The notes under the pieces are model-generated. The model did not search any database. It was not told where the DNA came from and saw nothing but the letters and a program-made list of their open reading frames with translations. From Deltaproteobacteria bacterium UBA3076 (lineage in GTDB: Bacteria; Desulfobacterota; Dissulfuribacteria; Dissulfuribacterales; UBA3076), in contig DFBQ01000069.1 of the NCBI GenBank assembly GCA_002367355.1, forward strand, positions 1 through 13,744: 13,744 nucleotides of DNA, in the 5' to 3' direction. The translations under genes and the position numbers were made by a program. Below are positions 1-6,143 of this stretch, one piece after another. How positions within the stretch are numbered: the stretch's first letter is position 1; each line of letters opens with the position of its first letter.

Positions 1-62
1 AAAGGGTGGGGAACGTGTGTTCAATCCGCAGTCCTGGTGGACGAGAAAGATAAAAATTTGTT

Positions 63-91
63 TTGTAATAGCATGAAGTCCGTGCTATCAT
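63..91 (+). promoter_or_regulatory. higBA promoter with overlapping operator
   Basis: A sigma70-like promoter is readable: TTGTAA at 63-68, a 17-bp spacer, and TATCAT at 86-91 preceded by TGC (83-85), giving an extended -10. An inverted repeat, ATAGCA (68-73) and TGCTAT (83-88), lies in the spacer and runs into the -10 box. This is where HigA-type antitoxins usually bind to autoregulate. The predicted transcription start (about 97-99) coincides with the GTG start codon of the toxin gene at 98. Promoter and operator are inferred from sequence only. Confidence 0.55.
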
Positions 92-97
92 GAATTT

Positions 98-391
98 GTG
101 ATTCAATCTTTCAGGAACAAAGGAACAGAAGATATTTTCAACGGCAAGAACACCAAAAATGCCCGAAAGATCTGCCCCCAGTCTTTATGGAAGATCGCTT
201 CAAGAAAACTGGATCAAATTGACTCTGTCCAGTTTTTGGAAGAGCTTAGAATTCCACCTGGCAACAATCTTGAGGCGTTATCAGGGGATAGAATCGGAGA
301 AAACAGCATTCGCATAAATGATCAGTATCGAATTTGTTTCAAATGGGCAACGAATGGTCCTTATCAAGTTGAAATTACAGATTATCATTGA
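98..391 (+). CDS. higB: HigB-type toxin (RelE superfamily ribosome-dependent mRNA interferase)
   Basis: This is the toxin of a type II toxin-antitoxin pair. HigB proteins cut mRNA on the translating ribosome and are neutralised by HigA. The 97-residue length is normal for the family. Typical HigB signatures are visible: RIPPGNNLEALSGDR at residues 51-65, SIRINDQYRICF at 70-81, and a VEITDYH C-terminus. The start is GTG at 98. No other Met, Val or Leu start fits the family N-terminus, the frame is closed by TGA at 74-76, and no Shine-Dalgarno sequence precedes it. The gene sits directly downstream of a promoter whose predicted start point overlaps the GTG, so translation may be leaderless. higA follows after 16 bp. 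Family assignment is confident; toxicity is inferred. Confidence 0.9.
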   Translation: MIQSFRNKGTEDIFNGKNTKNARKICPQSLWKIASRKLDQIDSVQFLEELRIPPGNNLEALSGDRIGENSIRINDQYRICFKWATNGPYQVEITDYH

Positions 392-407
392 ATAAAGAGG
401 AAAAAAA

Positions 408-731
408 ATGGTTAGAATACCAAGTCATAGAGAGCCAACCCATCCAGGCGAGATGCTTCTTGAAGAATTCTTAATTCCTATGGGTATCACACAGAGAGAA
501 CTGGCCTATTCCATTCATGTTCCCTACCAGCGTGTTAATGAAATTGTAAACAAAAAAAGGGGGATAACTCCAAGCACTGCCTTGCGACTTGCCAAGTTTT
601 TCGGCATGTCAGAGGATTTCTGGATAAATCTGCAATTACGGTGGGATCTATATAAGACAAAAAGTAAAGAGTATAACGCACTGAAGGCAATAAAGCCGGC
701 AAACTTTCAACATTCATCAGCCCAGTTATGA
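408..731 (+). CDS. higA: HigA-type antitoxin, XRE-family HTH protein
   Basis: This is the antitoxin and autorepressor partner of the upstream HigB. The N-terminus (HREPTHPGEMLLEEFL, residues 8-22) is the classic HigA opening. A helix-turn-helix spans about residues 27-62 (ITQRELAYSIHVPYQRVNEI, then GITPSTALRLAKFFGMS), followed by the conserved FWINLQLRWDLY segment (71-82). The ATG at 408 is preceded by an AAAGAGG Shine-Dalgarno sequence. The 107-residue length is typical, with a slightly divergent C-terminal tail after residue 97. It is expected to bind the inverted repeat at 68-88 and to sequester HigB. No reading-frame damage is seen, so the pair looks complete. Confidence 0.93.
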   Translation: MVRIPSHREPTHPGEMLLEEFLIPMGITQRELAYSIHVPYQRVNEIVNKKRGITPSTALRLAKFFGMSEDFWINLQLRWDLYKTKSKEYNALKAIKPANFQHSSAQL

Positions 732-870
732 AAAGGATTTGGCCCGATAAGGCGCTCAACCTGACTGCCAACAGCAGAGGATTTTGAAACATCCTGCCCC
801 GCATGAAGTCGGTGGTGTGCAAAAGTCTGATATAGGGGACTGTTTCTGAGTGAACCTAATTCTGAAAAAT
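732..870. other. Intergenic stretch between convergent antitoxin genes
   Basis: Between the stop of higA and the stop of the convergent minus-strand antitoxin gene I see no convincing gene. A small imperfect hairpin (AGGAT at 777-781 with ATCCT at 790-794) could serve as a weak bidirectional termination structure, but it has no T-tract. The stretch starting near 742 (GATAAGGCGCTCAACCTGAC) is faintly like one half of an integron attC site, without the matching other half. Confidence 0.3.
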
Positions 871-1200
871 TCAAGCAGCTACAACGCTGATTTTCGCACG
901 ATGCCGGGAACGTGGCTTCGGCTTTACCACTATCTCCACATCTCGACCAAGATCATTCAAAAATTTGAACAGACGTTCCGTTGAAAAACCTGATAAGCGT
1001 CCTCGCATAAGGGCCGAAACTTTTGGTTGGTCTATACCAAGAAGAGTCGCCGCTTTTTTTTGGCTCATGTGACGTTTGGATATAATTTGGCTTATCCGGC
1101 GAGCAAGCTCTGCTTTCGCCAACGCCTCTTCTGGATTGGCAACTCCAAGATCAGCAAAGACATTTCCACTGCTTTTTTCCACCTTAATATCACCATTCAT
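871..1200 (-). CDS. XRE-family HigA-like antitoxin (orphaned)
   Basis: A 109-residue helix-turn-helix protein of the antitoxin group that normally partners phage Gp49-like/HigB toxins. Its N-terminus carries VFADLGVANPEEALAKAELA (residues 14-33), typical of that group. The HTH follows (HMSQKKAATLLGIDQPKVSA, residues 44-63), then LMRGRLSGFSTERLFKFLNDLG and a basic tail. The ATG at 1200 overlaps the TGA of the upstream toxin remnant in an ATGA arrangement, preceded by GGAGAAAAA as ribosome binding site. The partner toxin has lost its 5' half (about 1197-1370), so this antitoxin is probably an orphan regulator or on its way out. The HTH class is clear; the DNA target is unknown. Confidence 0.85.
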   Translation of the reverse strand: MNGDIKVEKSSGNVFADLGVANPEEALAKAELARRISQIISKRHMSQKKAATLLGIDQPKVSALMRGRLSGFSTERLFKFLNDLGRDVEIVVKPKPRSRHRAKISVVAA

Positions 1201-1370
1201 ACTTTTTCTCCTTTCCTGTAGAGTTTTTTTGCTCTTCTTAGCCTCGCCCTAATTAAGTCAATATCCGCTTTAGGCATGGCAATGCCCTTCTTTGATTTCT
1301 TTTGAAAGGCGTGAAGTGCACACACCACTCCGGCCAATTTCACAGGATAAACCGGGATAGTGCCTAAAGT
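1197..1370 (-). pseudogene. 3' remnant of a phage Gp49-like/HigB-family toxin gene
   Basis: Reading the minus strand from 1370 to the TGA at 1199-1197 gives about 57 residues ending in the hallmark C-terminal half of Gp49-like toxins: ALHAFQKKSKKGIAMPKAD, then IDLIRARLRRAKKLY and GEKV. The stop overlaps the antitoxin ATG by four bases, the normal order for this toxin-antitoxin class. The N-terminal half (about 50 residues) is missing, and an in-frame TAG lies immediately upstream (about 1375-1377). There is no start codon for a full-length toxin, so the gene is a 5'-truncated relic. Homology rests on family motif recall; truncation is read directly. Confidence 0.75.
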
Positions 1371-1383
1371 GAACTAAACTCAA

Positions 1384-1533
1384 TTAACTTGATAGATTAG
1401 GAATTTCCATTTTTTTGACAGGATTAACAGGCCCGCCCTGGTGCGACCTTGCCTGTAGCACATTGTCATTGTTGATCTCGGTAATAAAGATGTTGCGATC
1501 AAGCCGTGCTATATCGGTCTGGGCCAGGGATAA
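1384..1533 (-). pseudogene. Short coding-like fragment of unknown family
   Basis: A minus-strand frame open from just after a TGA (1536-1534) to a TAA at 1386-1384 reads like protein: LAQTDIARLDRNIFITEI, then NNDNVLQARSHQGG. Amino-acid composition is natural, but there is no start codon, no recognised family, and the tail runs into a degenerate CAGGATTAACAGG repeat. It could be a gene fragment left by deletion, or chance. It lies just upstream of the truncated toxin remnant, so both may mark one deletion or insertion event. Confidence 0.2.
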
Positions 1534-1579
1534 TCAGGATAAATGTAAATCACGTAACTCATGTTCATCCTGTCGAAAA
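1418..1579. repeat. Degenerate CAGGATTAACAGG-type inverted repeat
   Basis: GACAGGATTAACAGG (about 1418-1432) and, in opposite orientation, TTCATCCTGTCGAAAA (1564-1579) resemble the ends of the widespread 'TTGACAGGATTAACAGGAT' intergenic repeat. Further partial copies (AGGATAAACCGGGATAG at 1344-1360, GGATAATCAGGATAAAT at 1528-1544) lie inside or beside it. Spacing and mismatches suggest an old, decayed repeat patch rather than an active element. Confidence 0.3.
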
Positions 1580-1603
1580 GTCCTGCCGTAGGCGGCTAAT
1601 TTA

Positions 1604-1626
1604 ATAGTATGCGTTGACAGTACTAT
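1604..1626. promoter_or_regulatory. Operator-like inverted repeat around TTGACA
   Basis: ATAGTA (1604-1609) and TACTAT (1621-1626) form a 6-bp inverted repeat around a TTGACA hexamer (1614-1619). Context (TAATAG..ATG, then CTATCA) resembles the higBA operator at 68-88. No good -10 box is found 16-18 bp downstream of the TTGACA. It may be the leftover control site of a lost toxin-antitoxin gene, or part of the control region of the lipoprotein gene that starts about 270 bp further on. Confidence 0.3.
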
Positions 1627-1679
1627 CAATTCCTGCAATTGTACACCTACTTGAGTTGGTGGATCGAACGGAAAAAAAT

Positions 1680-1820
1680 GAACATCGAACATCGAACGTC
1701 CAACATCGAACATCGAATAGGAAAAAATGAAGAAACAGACTTATGACCTGGGAAAACGGCTGCTTGAGTATTCGGATATTCGTTTTTCATTCGACGTTGG
1801 ACGTTCGATGTTCGATGTTC
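1680..1820. repeat. Palindromic repeat element, copy A
   Basis: The left arm (1680-1712) is built from GAACATC/GAACGTC heptad-like units. The right arm (1788-1820) is its reverse complement at 30 of 33 positions, separated by a 75-bp central segment containing ACTTATGACCTGG and GAGTATTCGG. The same arms, centre and orientation recur at 2748-2919 (copy B). Short apparent reading frames here are by-products of the repeat. It could be a non-autonomous mobile element or REP-like structure that folds as a long hairpin; no transposase is nearby. Confidence 0.85.
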
Positions 1821-1894
1821 GTCTTTTAACATGAACTCTGAACCTATGAACGCTTACTAATCTTCTATGGCTGTCTTGGACCTTGTAAAATGAT

Positions 1895-2704
1895 ATGGGT
1901 GTAACCATGTGTCTGCTACTTTTATTGAAACATTTTTGGTCTAAACTTCGATCACCAGTCTCCTGCCTTACCTTATTTCTGACAATTGCAAACTGTCTCT
2001 TGCTGGGAGGATGTGCGGCCTCACAACTCGACATGTCTGTCAAGAGTATGGTTCCAGTTCCTTCCGATGCGGATACTGCCAAGTCCCCTTTGCAGATCGT
2101 TTTGGGAGTTGATAATTTTGTGGACCTCAGACCCCAGACCCGTGGTAGTGACAACAAGAAATGGATGGGTTTCATACCGGGCATTTTGTGGATCGAAATC
2201 AGCTCCGATATACCTGAGATCTATACGGCATTTTCTCCGTTCAACTCCAGGCCCTTTAATTTTAACATTGCTCGGGCAATAGCCGATATAACAGGTCAGT
2301 CCGGCTTGTGCCGTACGGTAGTCTTCCTGCCTGAAGATCCTTACAGACACATAGATTATCGTTTAGAAGGGGTGTTGCGTCGCAGTCTTGTTCAAGAAAC
2401 AGGTTACTACTACGGCTCAGGAATATATGCCTGGGTTACCCGTATATTAGGCCTTCCTTATGTGTCATATAATATGGAGTTAAAAGTGGACCTGATGCTA
2501 CGTTCCATGACCACGAATGAGGTCTTGTGGAAAGGGACAATAGCAGGAACAAGGAAGGACAAATACCACAATGTTTATGGTCTGGCCAATGGCATAGATG
2601 GTAAGCATATAATAGCATATAATTTTTCACAAATTATGGCTAAGCAACTGCCCGACATATTATCAGGTCTGAGAAAAGCCCTGGAAAAGGAGCCGCATGA
2701 ATAA
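1895..2704 (+). CDS. Predicted membrane lipoprotein of unknown function
   Basis: A 269-residue protein with a long N-terminal hydrophobic signal (about residues 21-39) ending in a lipobox LLLGGC, with Cys40 as the predicted lipidation site and AAS after it, so outer-membrane retention is possible. The first 20 residues are unusually long for a lipoprotein signal; ATG at codon 5 (1907) or a later start is possible, and no strong Shine-Dalgarno decides it. The mature part begins with a VDNFVDLRPQ-type strand, as in several outer-membrane assembly or secretion lipoproteins, then a Tyr- and Trp-rich middle (GYYYGSGIYAW, about residues 170-180) and an amphipathic C-terminal helix. I do not recognise a named family. 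The gene is bracketed by copies A and B of the palindromic element. Confidence 0.75.
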   Translation: MGVTMCLLLLLKHFWSKLRSPVSCLTLFLTIANCLLLGGCAASQLDMSVKSMVPVPSDADTAKSPLQIVLGVDNFVDLRPQTRGSDNKKWMGFIPGILWIEISSDIPEIYTAFSPFNSRPFNFNIARAIADITGQSGLCRTVVFLPEDPYRHIDYRLEGVLRRSLVQETGYYYGSGIYAWVTRILGLPYVSYNMELKVDLMLRSMTTNEVLWKGTIAGTRKDKYHNVYGLANGIDGKHIIAYNFSQIMAKQLPDILSGLRKALEKEPHE

Positions 2705-2747
2705 TCCGATCACTGGTTCAAAGGTTCAAGGGTTTACTGAAAAAAAT

Positions 2748-2919
2748 GAACATCGAACATCGAACGTCCAACATCGAATGTTGAATAGGAAAAGATGAAG
2801 ACTTATGACCTGGAAGAAAGACTGCTCGAGTATTCGGTGCGAATCATAAATAGCCGTTGAATGTTCGGTATTGGATATTCGTTTTTCATTCGATGTTGGA
2901 CGTTCGATGTTCGATGTTC
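2748..2919. repeat. Palindromic repeat element, copy B (perfect 33-bp arms)
   Basis: Positions 2748-2780 and 2887-2919 are exact reverse complements over 33 bp, composed of GAACATC and GAACGTC units. The 106-bp centre shares ACTTATGACCTGG, CTGCT.GAGTATTCGG and GATATTCGTTTTTCATT with copy A but is about 31 bp longer because of an extra segment (about 2838-2873). It lies in the same orientation as copy A, about 1.07 kb away, directly downstream of the lipoprotein gene. A near-perfect inverted repeat of this size can form a strong hairpin or cruciform and may also terminate transcription. Confidence 0.9.
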
Positions 2920-2935
2920 GACGTTCATCTTTCTA

Positions 2936-3038
2936 TGTAACCTGTGAACGTTTGCAAAACATCTTAGCGCTTATGACCCTGAACCTGCGAATCCTTACAA
3001 TAAGGTAACCCTGAACAGTGAACTCTGAACCTGTAAAC
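2936..3038. repeat. CTGAACC/GTGAAC-type degenerate short repeats
   Basis: Downstream of copy B the motif CTGAACC or GTGAAC recurs (around 2946, 2977, 3011, 3018, 3025). Upstream of copy B the complementary form GGTTCAAAGGTTCAAGGG appears (about 2714-2731). A single GAACTCTGAACCTATGAACG run also follows copy A (1833-1852). These short units look like the outer fringe of the palindromic element family. The last units (3018-3038) run into the first codons of the next gene. Confidence 0.5.
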
Positions 3039-3539
3039 AGAGAGGTTTTGGCTATTATAGGGAGTGTCCCCCGCAGGTGGGGGCGTATGGACCTGCTCAG
3101 CCGTATGGCTGTAGTAGCGGTCGGACGTGCTTTCTGTGACTCTGATCTTTTGGATAGGCAGACCAACAAGATACACGGTGCCAATATTGTGGGGCTTATT
3201 TCCGTGACCAGGTGGGGATCATTAATAACTGACCTTGCTTTCTGCGAAACACTGGGCCAAGGCCCGGAGCTGGCAAGCCCTACCGTTTTCAGTTATACCC
3301 TGCCAAACATCGCGATTGCTGAAGCCGCTGGCCATTTTGGACTGACAGGTCCTGTCTACTCGATCTTTGCCGAGCATGACCTTATGGAAAAAGTCGAACA
3401 AGAAGCTATTTTCTGGTTATCCAACCATCCGGAAATCTCTGCCATGGTGGCAGGCCGACTGGATATTCCTCCTTCTTATGCTGAAGGAAAAGCACCTGTT
3501 GCGGAATTCCATATTGTGAACGGAAAATGCCGCATTTGA
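3018..3539 (+). CDS. Beta-ketoacyl synthase-like protein without active-site Cys
   Basis: A 173-residue protein resembling the N-terminal half of ketosynthases of the small 'ketoacyl-synt_2' type found in polyene-like lipid clusters. Diagnostic stretches are RWGSLITDLAF (residues 65-75), ASPTVFSYTLPNIAIAEA (86-103) and FGLTGPVYSI (107-116). Where active ketosynthases have the nucleophilic Cys shortly after the GP motif, this protein has FAEHDL, with His120 at the equivalent place, so it cannot be a normal condensing enzyme. It may act as a chain-length or structural partner. The start is uncertain: GTG at 3018 lies inside repeat-derived sequence, while TTG at 3048 and ATG at 3087 are alternatives. 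TGA at 3012-3014 closes the frame, so the usual first ~30 residues may be missing. It overlaps the next gene by 13 bp. Confidence 0.75.
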   Translation: MNSEPVNREVLAIIGSVPRRWGRMDLLSRMAVVAVGRAFCDSDLLDRQTNKIHGANIVGLISVTRWGSLITDLAFCETLGQGPELASPTVFSYTLPNIAIAEAAGHFGLTGPVYSIFAEHDLMEKVEQEAIFWLSNHPEISAMVAGRLDIPPSYAEGKAPVAEFHIVNGKCRI

Positions 3540-4810
3540 CCCTTATCTATCCACATTGGCCCAAACTGCCGGAGCAGACAGAGTTTCATCTGCCCCCACA
3601 TGGGCCGGTATGCCTGGCTGCATCTATACCGGAAGAGTATAATATTTGTTTTATAGATGAAAATGTGGATACTCTGGACCTGGAGGCCGGGACAGATCTG
3701 GTGCTTTTGTCCATGATGCTGACCAGTCAATTGCCCAGAGGATTTGAGATCGCTGCCAGATACCGGGAAAGAGGTGTTAGGGTTATTGCAGGCGGTATTA
3801 GCGCCATGCTTCATGCTGAAGAGGTTGCTGAACATGTTGACAGTCTTTTTCTGGGAGAGACTGAAGATGGACGTCTTGCCAAAGTTTTAGCGGACTGGGA
3901 AAAGGGATGTCTGAAACCGGTCTATGACTATTTCCTCGACCATCCTCCGATTGAAAGCATAGGTACGGCCAGACGGGAGATTCTCAACCAGGAGCGTTAT
4001 GCCTATCGCGGTGTACGGATGGTGGATCTGGTCCACGCGTCCAGAGGATGCAGGTTTAACTGTTTTCCATGTTCCACAGCATATCTCGGAGGCAGGCAAT
4101 TCCGCCCTCGCCCCATTGATATAGTGGTGAAAGAAATTGATGACATTAACAACAATCGATTGTTCCTGGTGGACAATTCCCTGGCGCAGGACAGGAAATG
4201 GGTCTTGAATCTCTTTGCCGCCTTGAAGCCTTTAAAGAAAAAGTGGATCAGCCATCCCATCCTGGACGAGGAGTATGTAATCGCTAAAGCAGCAGAGGCG
4301 GGCTGCTGGTATGTGTACCAGGCCGTCATTGACACCTCGGAAGTAATTCGTAACCGTGTCCGGCGGCTGCAGGATCACGGCATTGGCGTGGAAGCGGCAG
4401 TCCTGCTGGGTACGGATAATCAGGACGAAGACTATATTAAGCGCCTGGTGGACTTTCTCCTGGAGATCAATGTGGATATGGCGGAATTCAGCATCCTGAC
4501 CCCCTTTCCCCATACTCCGATCACTGCACTGTTCGAGCGGGATGGTCGAATCCTCCACCGCGACTGGAAGCGCTATACCACGGCCGAGGTCTGCTTCCGG
4601 CCCAAGCACATGACCCCGGATAAGCTTCAGCAAATGTATCACTATGCATGGAAGGCATTCTTTCAGGATATGTCGCAGTCCCTGCGTATGGCCCGTCTGT
4701 TCCAACAGGTAATCCGAAAAGAGCTGGCAGATAACACCTATGAATCCTTAAACCTTTCCCCTGATCGCCGCAAACGTATCCGTGCCGAAGGTGAAGTTCG
4801 TGGGGCTTGA
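3527..4810 (+). CDS. B12-binding domain radical SAM protein 1
   Basis: A 427-residue enzyme with an N-terminal cobalamin-binding-like Rossmann region (about residues 1-125, including VRVIAGGISAML and VDSLFLGETEDG) and a central radical SAM domain. The cluster-binding motif GCRFNCFPC gives Cys175, Cys179 and Cys182 (CxxxCxxC). The C-terminal part includes AEFSILTPFPHTP (about 324-336), typical of this class. Such enzymes use a 4Fe-4S cluster and SAM, often with methylcobalamin, to methylate or rearrange unreactive carbons. Beside ketosynthase and ACP genes, a lipid or polyketide substrate is likely. The ATG at 3527 overlaps the preceding gene, and the 3' end overlaps the second radical SAM gene by 29 bp, implying translational coupling. 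The exact reaction cannot be read from sequence. Confidence 0.85.
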   Translation: MPHLTLIYPHWPKLPEQTEFHLPPHGPVCLAASIPEEYNICFIDENVDTLDLEAGTDLVLLSMMLTSQLPRGFEIAARYRERGVRVIAGGISAMLHAEEVAEHVDSLFLGETEDGRLAKVLADWEKGCLKPVYDYFLDHPPIESIGTARREILNQERYAYRGVRMVDLVHASRGCRFNCFPCSTAYLGGRQFRPRPIDIVVKEIDDINNNRLFLVDNSLAQDRKWVLNLFAALKPLKKKWISHPILDEEYVIAKAAEAGCWYVYQAVIDTSEVIRNRVRRLQDHGIGVEAAVLLGTDNQDEDYIKRLVDFLLEINVDMAEFSILTPFPHTPITALFERDGRILHRDWKRYTTAEVCFRPKHMTPDKLQQMYHYAWKAFFQDMSQSLRMARLFQQVIRKELADNTYESLNLSPDRRKRIRAEGEVRGA

Positions 4811-6143
4811 TTGTCTCCTGGTCGCCGACAACCAGGTGATCACACCCTACCCGGTCTATCCATTAGGCATTGCCCATCTTGCAGGGGCTTTAGAGGCCGC
4901 GGGCCATCAGCCATACCAGTTCGATCTGCTGGGCCATGGGGGTCTCAAGGCCCTGGCCCGTCGGCTTTCGGCATCACCACCTGATCTGGTTGCCCTCTCC
5001 ATTCGCAACCTCGACACAGTTGACAGCACTGCACCGGACAATTTTATTCCCAAGGCCCAGGAGACTATGGCCCTGATTCGCCGCCTTTGCCGAGCTCCCG
5101 TAGTGGTGGGCGGGCCGGCTTTTTCCATCATGCCGGAGGCCATCATAGAGCTTTTCCAGGCAGACTACGGCGTGGTCGGGGAGGGAGAGATAATACTTCC
5201 ATGGCTTGCAGATTGTCTGGAAACGGGTGCCCCACCAGATGAGCGCATCTTCAGGGCCAAGCCAGCCGATGCACCGTGGCAACCTGTACGGTATGATTCT
5301 TCAATCGCAGACTATTACCTGGGTTACGGGGGCATGCTCAATGTGCAGACCAAGCGAGGATGTCCGCACCGGTGCGCCTATTGTTCCTATCCCGGTCTTG
5401 AAGGAAATCGTCTTCGATTTCGAGATCCAGAGGCCGTGGCTGATGACGTGATGCGCATTACCAGGGATATGGGTGCCCGTTATATCTTTATTACTGATGC
5501 GGTCTTCAATGACGGGCAGGGTCATTGTCTTCAGGTGGCGGAGGCATTGATCCGATCCGGAAACACTACTCCATGGTGCGCCTTTTTCAGACCTCAGAAT
5601 GTATCAAGAGACGCGCTCAAACTCCTCAAGCGAGCCGGACTTGTTGCCATGGAGATGGGTACTGATGCCGCTGCCGACCAGACCCTCACTGCCCTTAACA
5701 AGGGCTTTACTTTTGACGACGTCATAGCCACCAACGACCTGGCTGCCTCACTCGGCATCTCCTGTGCCCACTTTATCATATTCGGAGGCACTGACGAAGA
5801 TGATAGGACAATCAAAGAGGGATTGGCCAATCTGGAAAGACTGAAGGAATCTGTTGTATTTGCCTTTACAGGCATTCGCATCTTACCCGGCACCCCTATC
5901 TACGAGCGAATCCTGAGGGAAGGTGCATTGGACCCAAGCCAACCGCTCCTGGAGCCGTTTTTTTATTTTTCTCCCAAGATTCGACGTGAGAGATTGGAAG
6001 ACCAAATCAAGACTGCATGGGCCGGACGTATCGATCGAGTCTATCCCTGTTCGATTATGGACAAAAAAATCCGTTACCTGCATGAACGGGGCCATGTCGG
6101 CCCTATGTGGGACATGTTGATCCGCAGACCCCGCACAAAATGA
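4782..6143 (+). CDS. B12-binding domain radical SAM protein 2 (lipid-biosynthesis type)
   Basis: A 453-residue protein with a clear B12-binding fold at the N-terminus (VYPLGIAHLAGALEAAGH at 25-42, VVVGGPAFSIMPE at 107-119, ADYGVVGEGE at 127-136). A radical SAM domain follows with TKRGCPHRCAYCSYP, giving Cys194, Cys198 and Cys201. The TKRGC..RCxYCSYP wording is common in B12-radical SAM proteins encoded near lipid and ketosynthase genes. The start is taken as GTG 4782; GTG 4791 and GTG 4800 are in frame, and a GAAGG at 4787-4791 could serve the last. It overlaps radical SAM gene 1 by 29 bp and ends in ATGA, shared with the glycosyltransferase start. Probable role: methylation or carbon-skeleton chemistry on the acyl product. 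Substrate is inferred from context only. Confidence 0.87.
   Translation: MPKVKFVGLDCLLVADNQVITPYPVYPLGIAHLAGALEAAGHQPYQFDLLGHGGLKALARRLSASPPDLVALSIRNLDTVDSTAPDNFIPKAQETMALIRRLCRAPVVVGGPAFSIMPEAIIELFQADYGVVGEGEIILPWLADCLETGAPPDERIFRAKPADAPWQPVRYDSSIADYYLGYGGMLNVQTKRGCPHRCAYCSYPGLEGNRLRFRDPEAVADDVMRITRDMGARYIFITDAVFNDGQGHCLQVAEALIRSGNTTPWCAFFRPQNVSRDALKLLKRAGLVAMEMGTDAAADQTLTALNKGFTFDDVIATNDLAASLGISCAHFIIFGGTDEDDRTIKEGLANLERLKESVVFAFTGIRILPGTPIYERILREGALDPSQPLLEPFFYFSPKIRRERLEDQIKTAWAGRIDRVYPCSIMDKKIRYLHERGHVGPMWDMLIRRPRTK

Noticed and set aside
742..800. attC-like integron recombination site after higA
   Set aside because: Only one half resembles attC (GATAAGGCGCTCAACCTGAC); the R'' core is GCCCGAT rather than RYYYAAC and no matching right half follows.
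535..822. 95-codon minus-strand frame overlapping higA
   Set aside because: It is antisense to higA, has no family features and no ribosome-binding site.
1647..2184. Minus-strand reading frames rich in SMLDVRCSMF or RRTSNIERPTSN
   Set aside because: These are translations of the palindromic repeat arms and of the antisense of the lipoprotein gene; such 'proteins' are common annotation artefacts.
2436..2704. Rho-independent terminator at the end of the lipoprotein gene separate from copy B
   Set aside because: No GC-rich stem with T-tract is present before copy B; any termination would rely on the palindromic element itself.
1680..2919. Insertion sequence with terminal inverted repeats
   Set aside because: No transposase lies between or beside the arms; each palindrome is a self-contained repeat, and the gene between copies encodes a lipoprotein.
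4232..4705. 157-codon minus-strand frame inside radical SAM gene 1
   Set aside because: Antisense shadow of a well-supported coding sequence.
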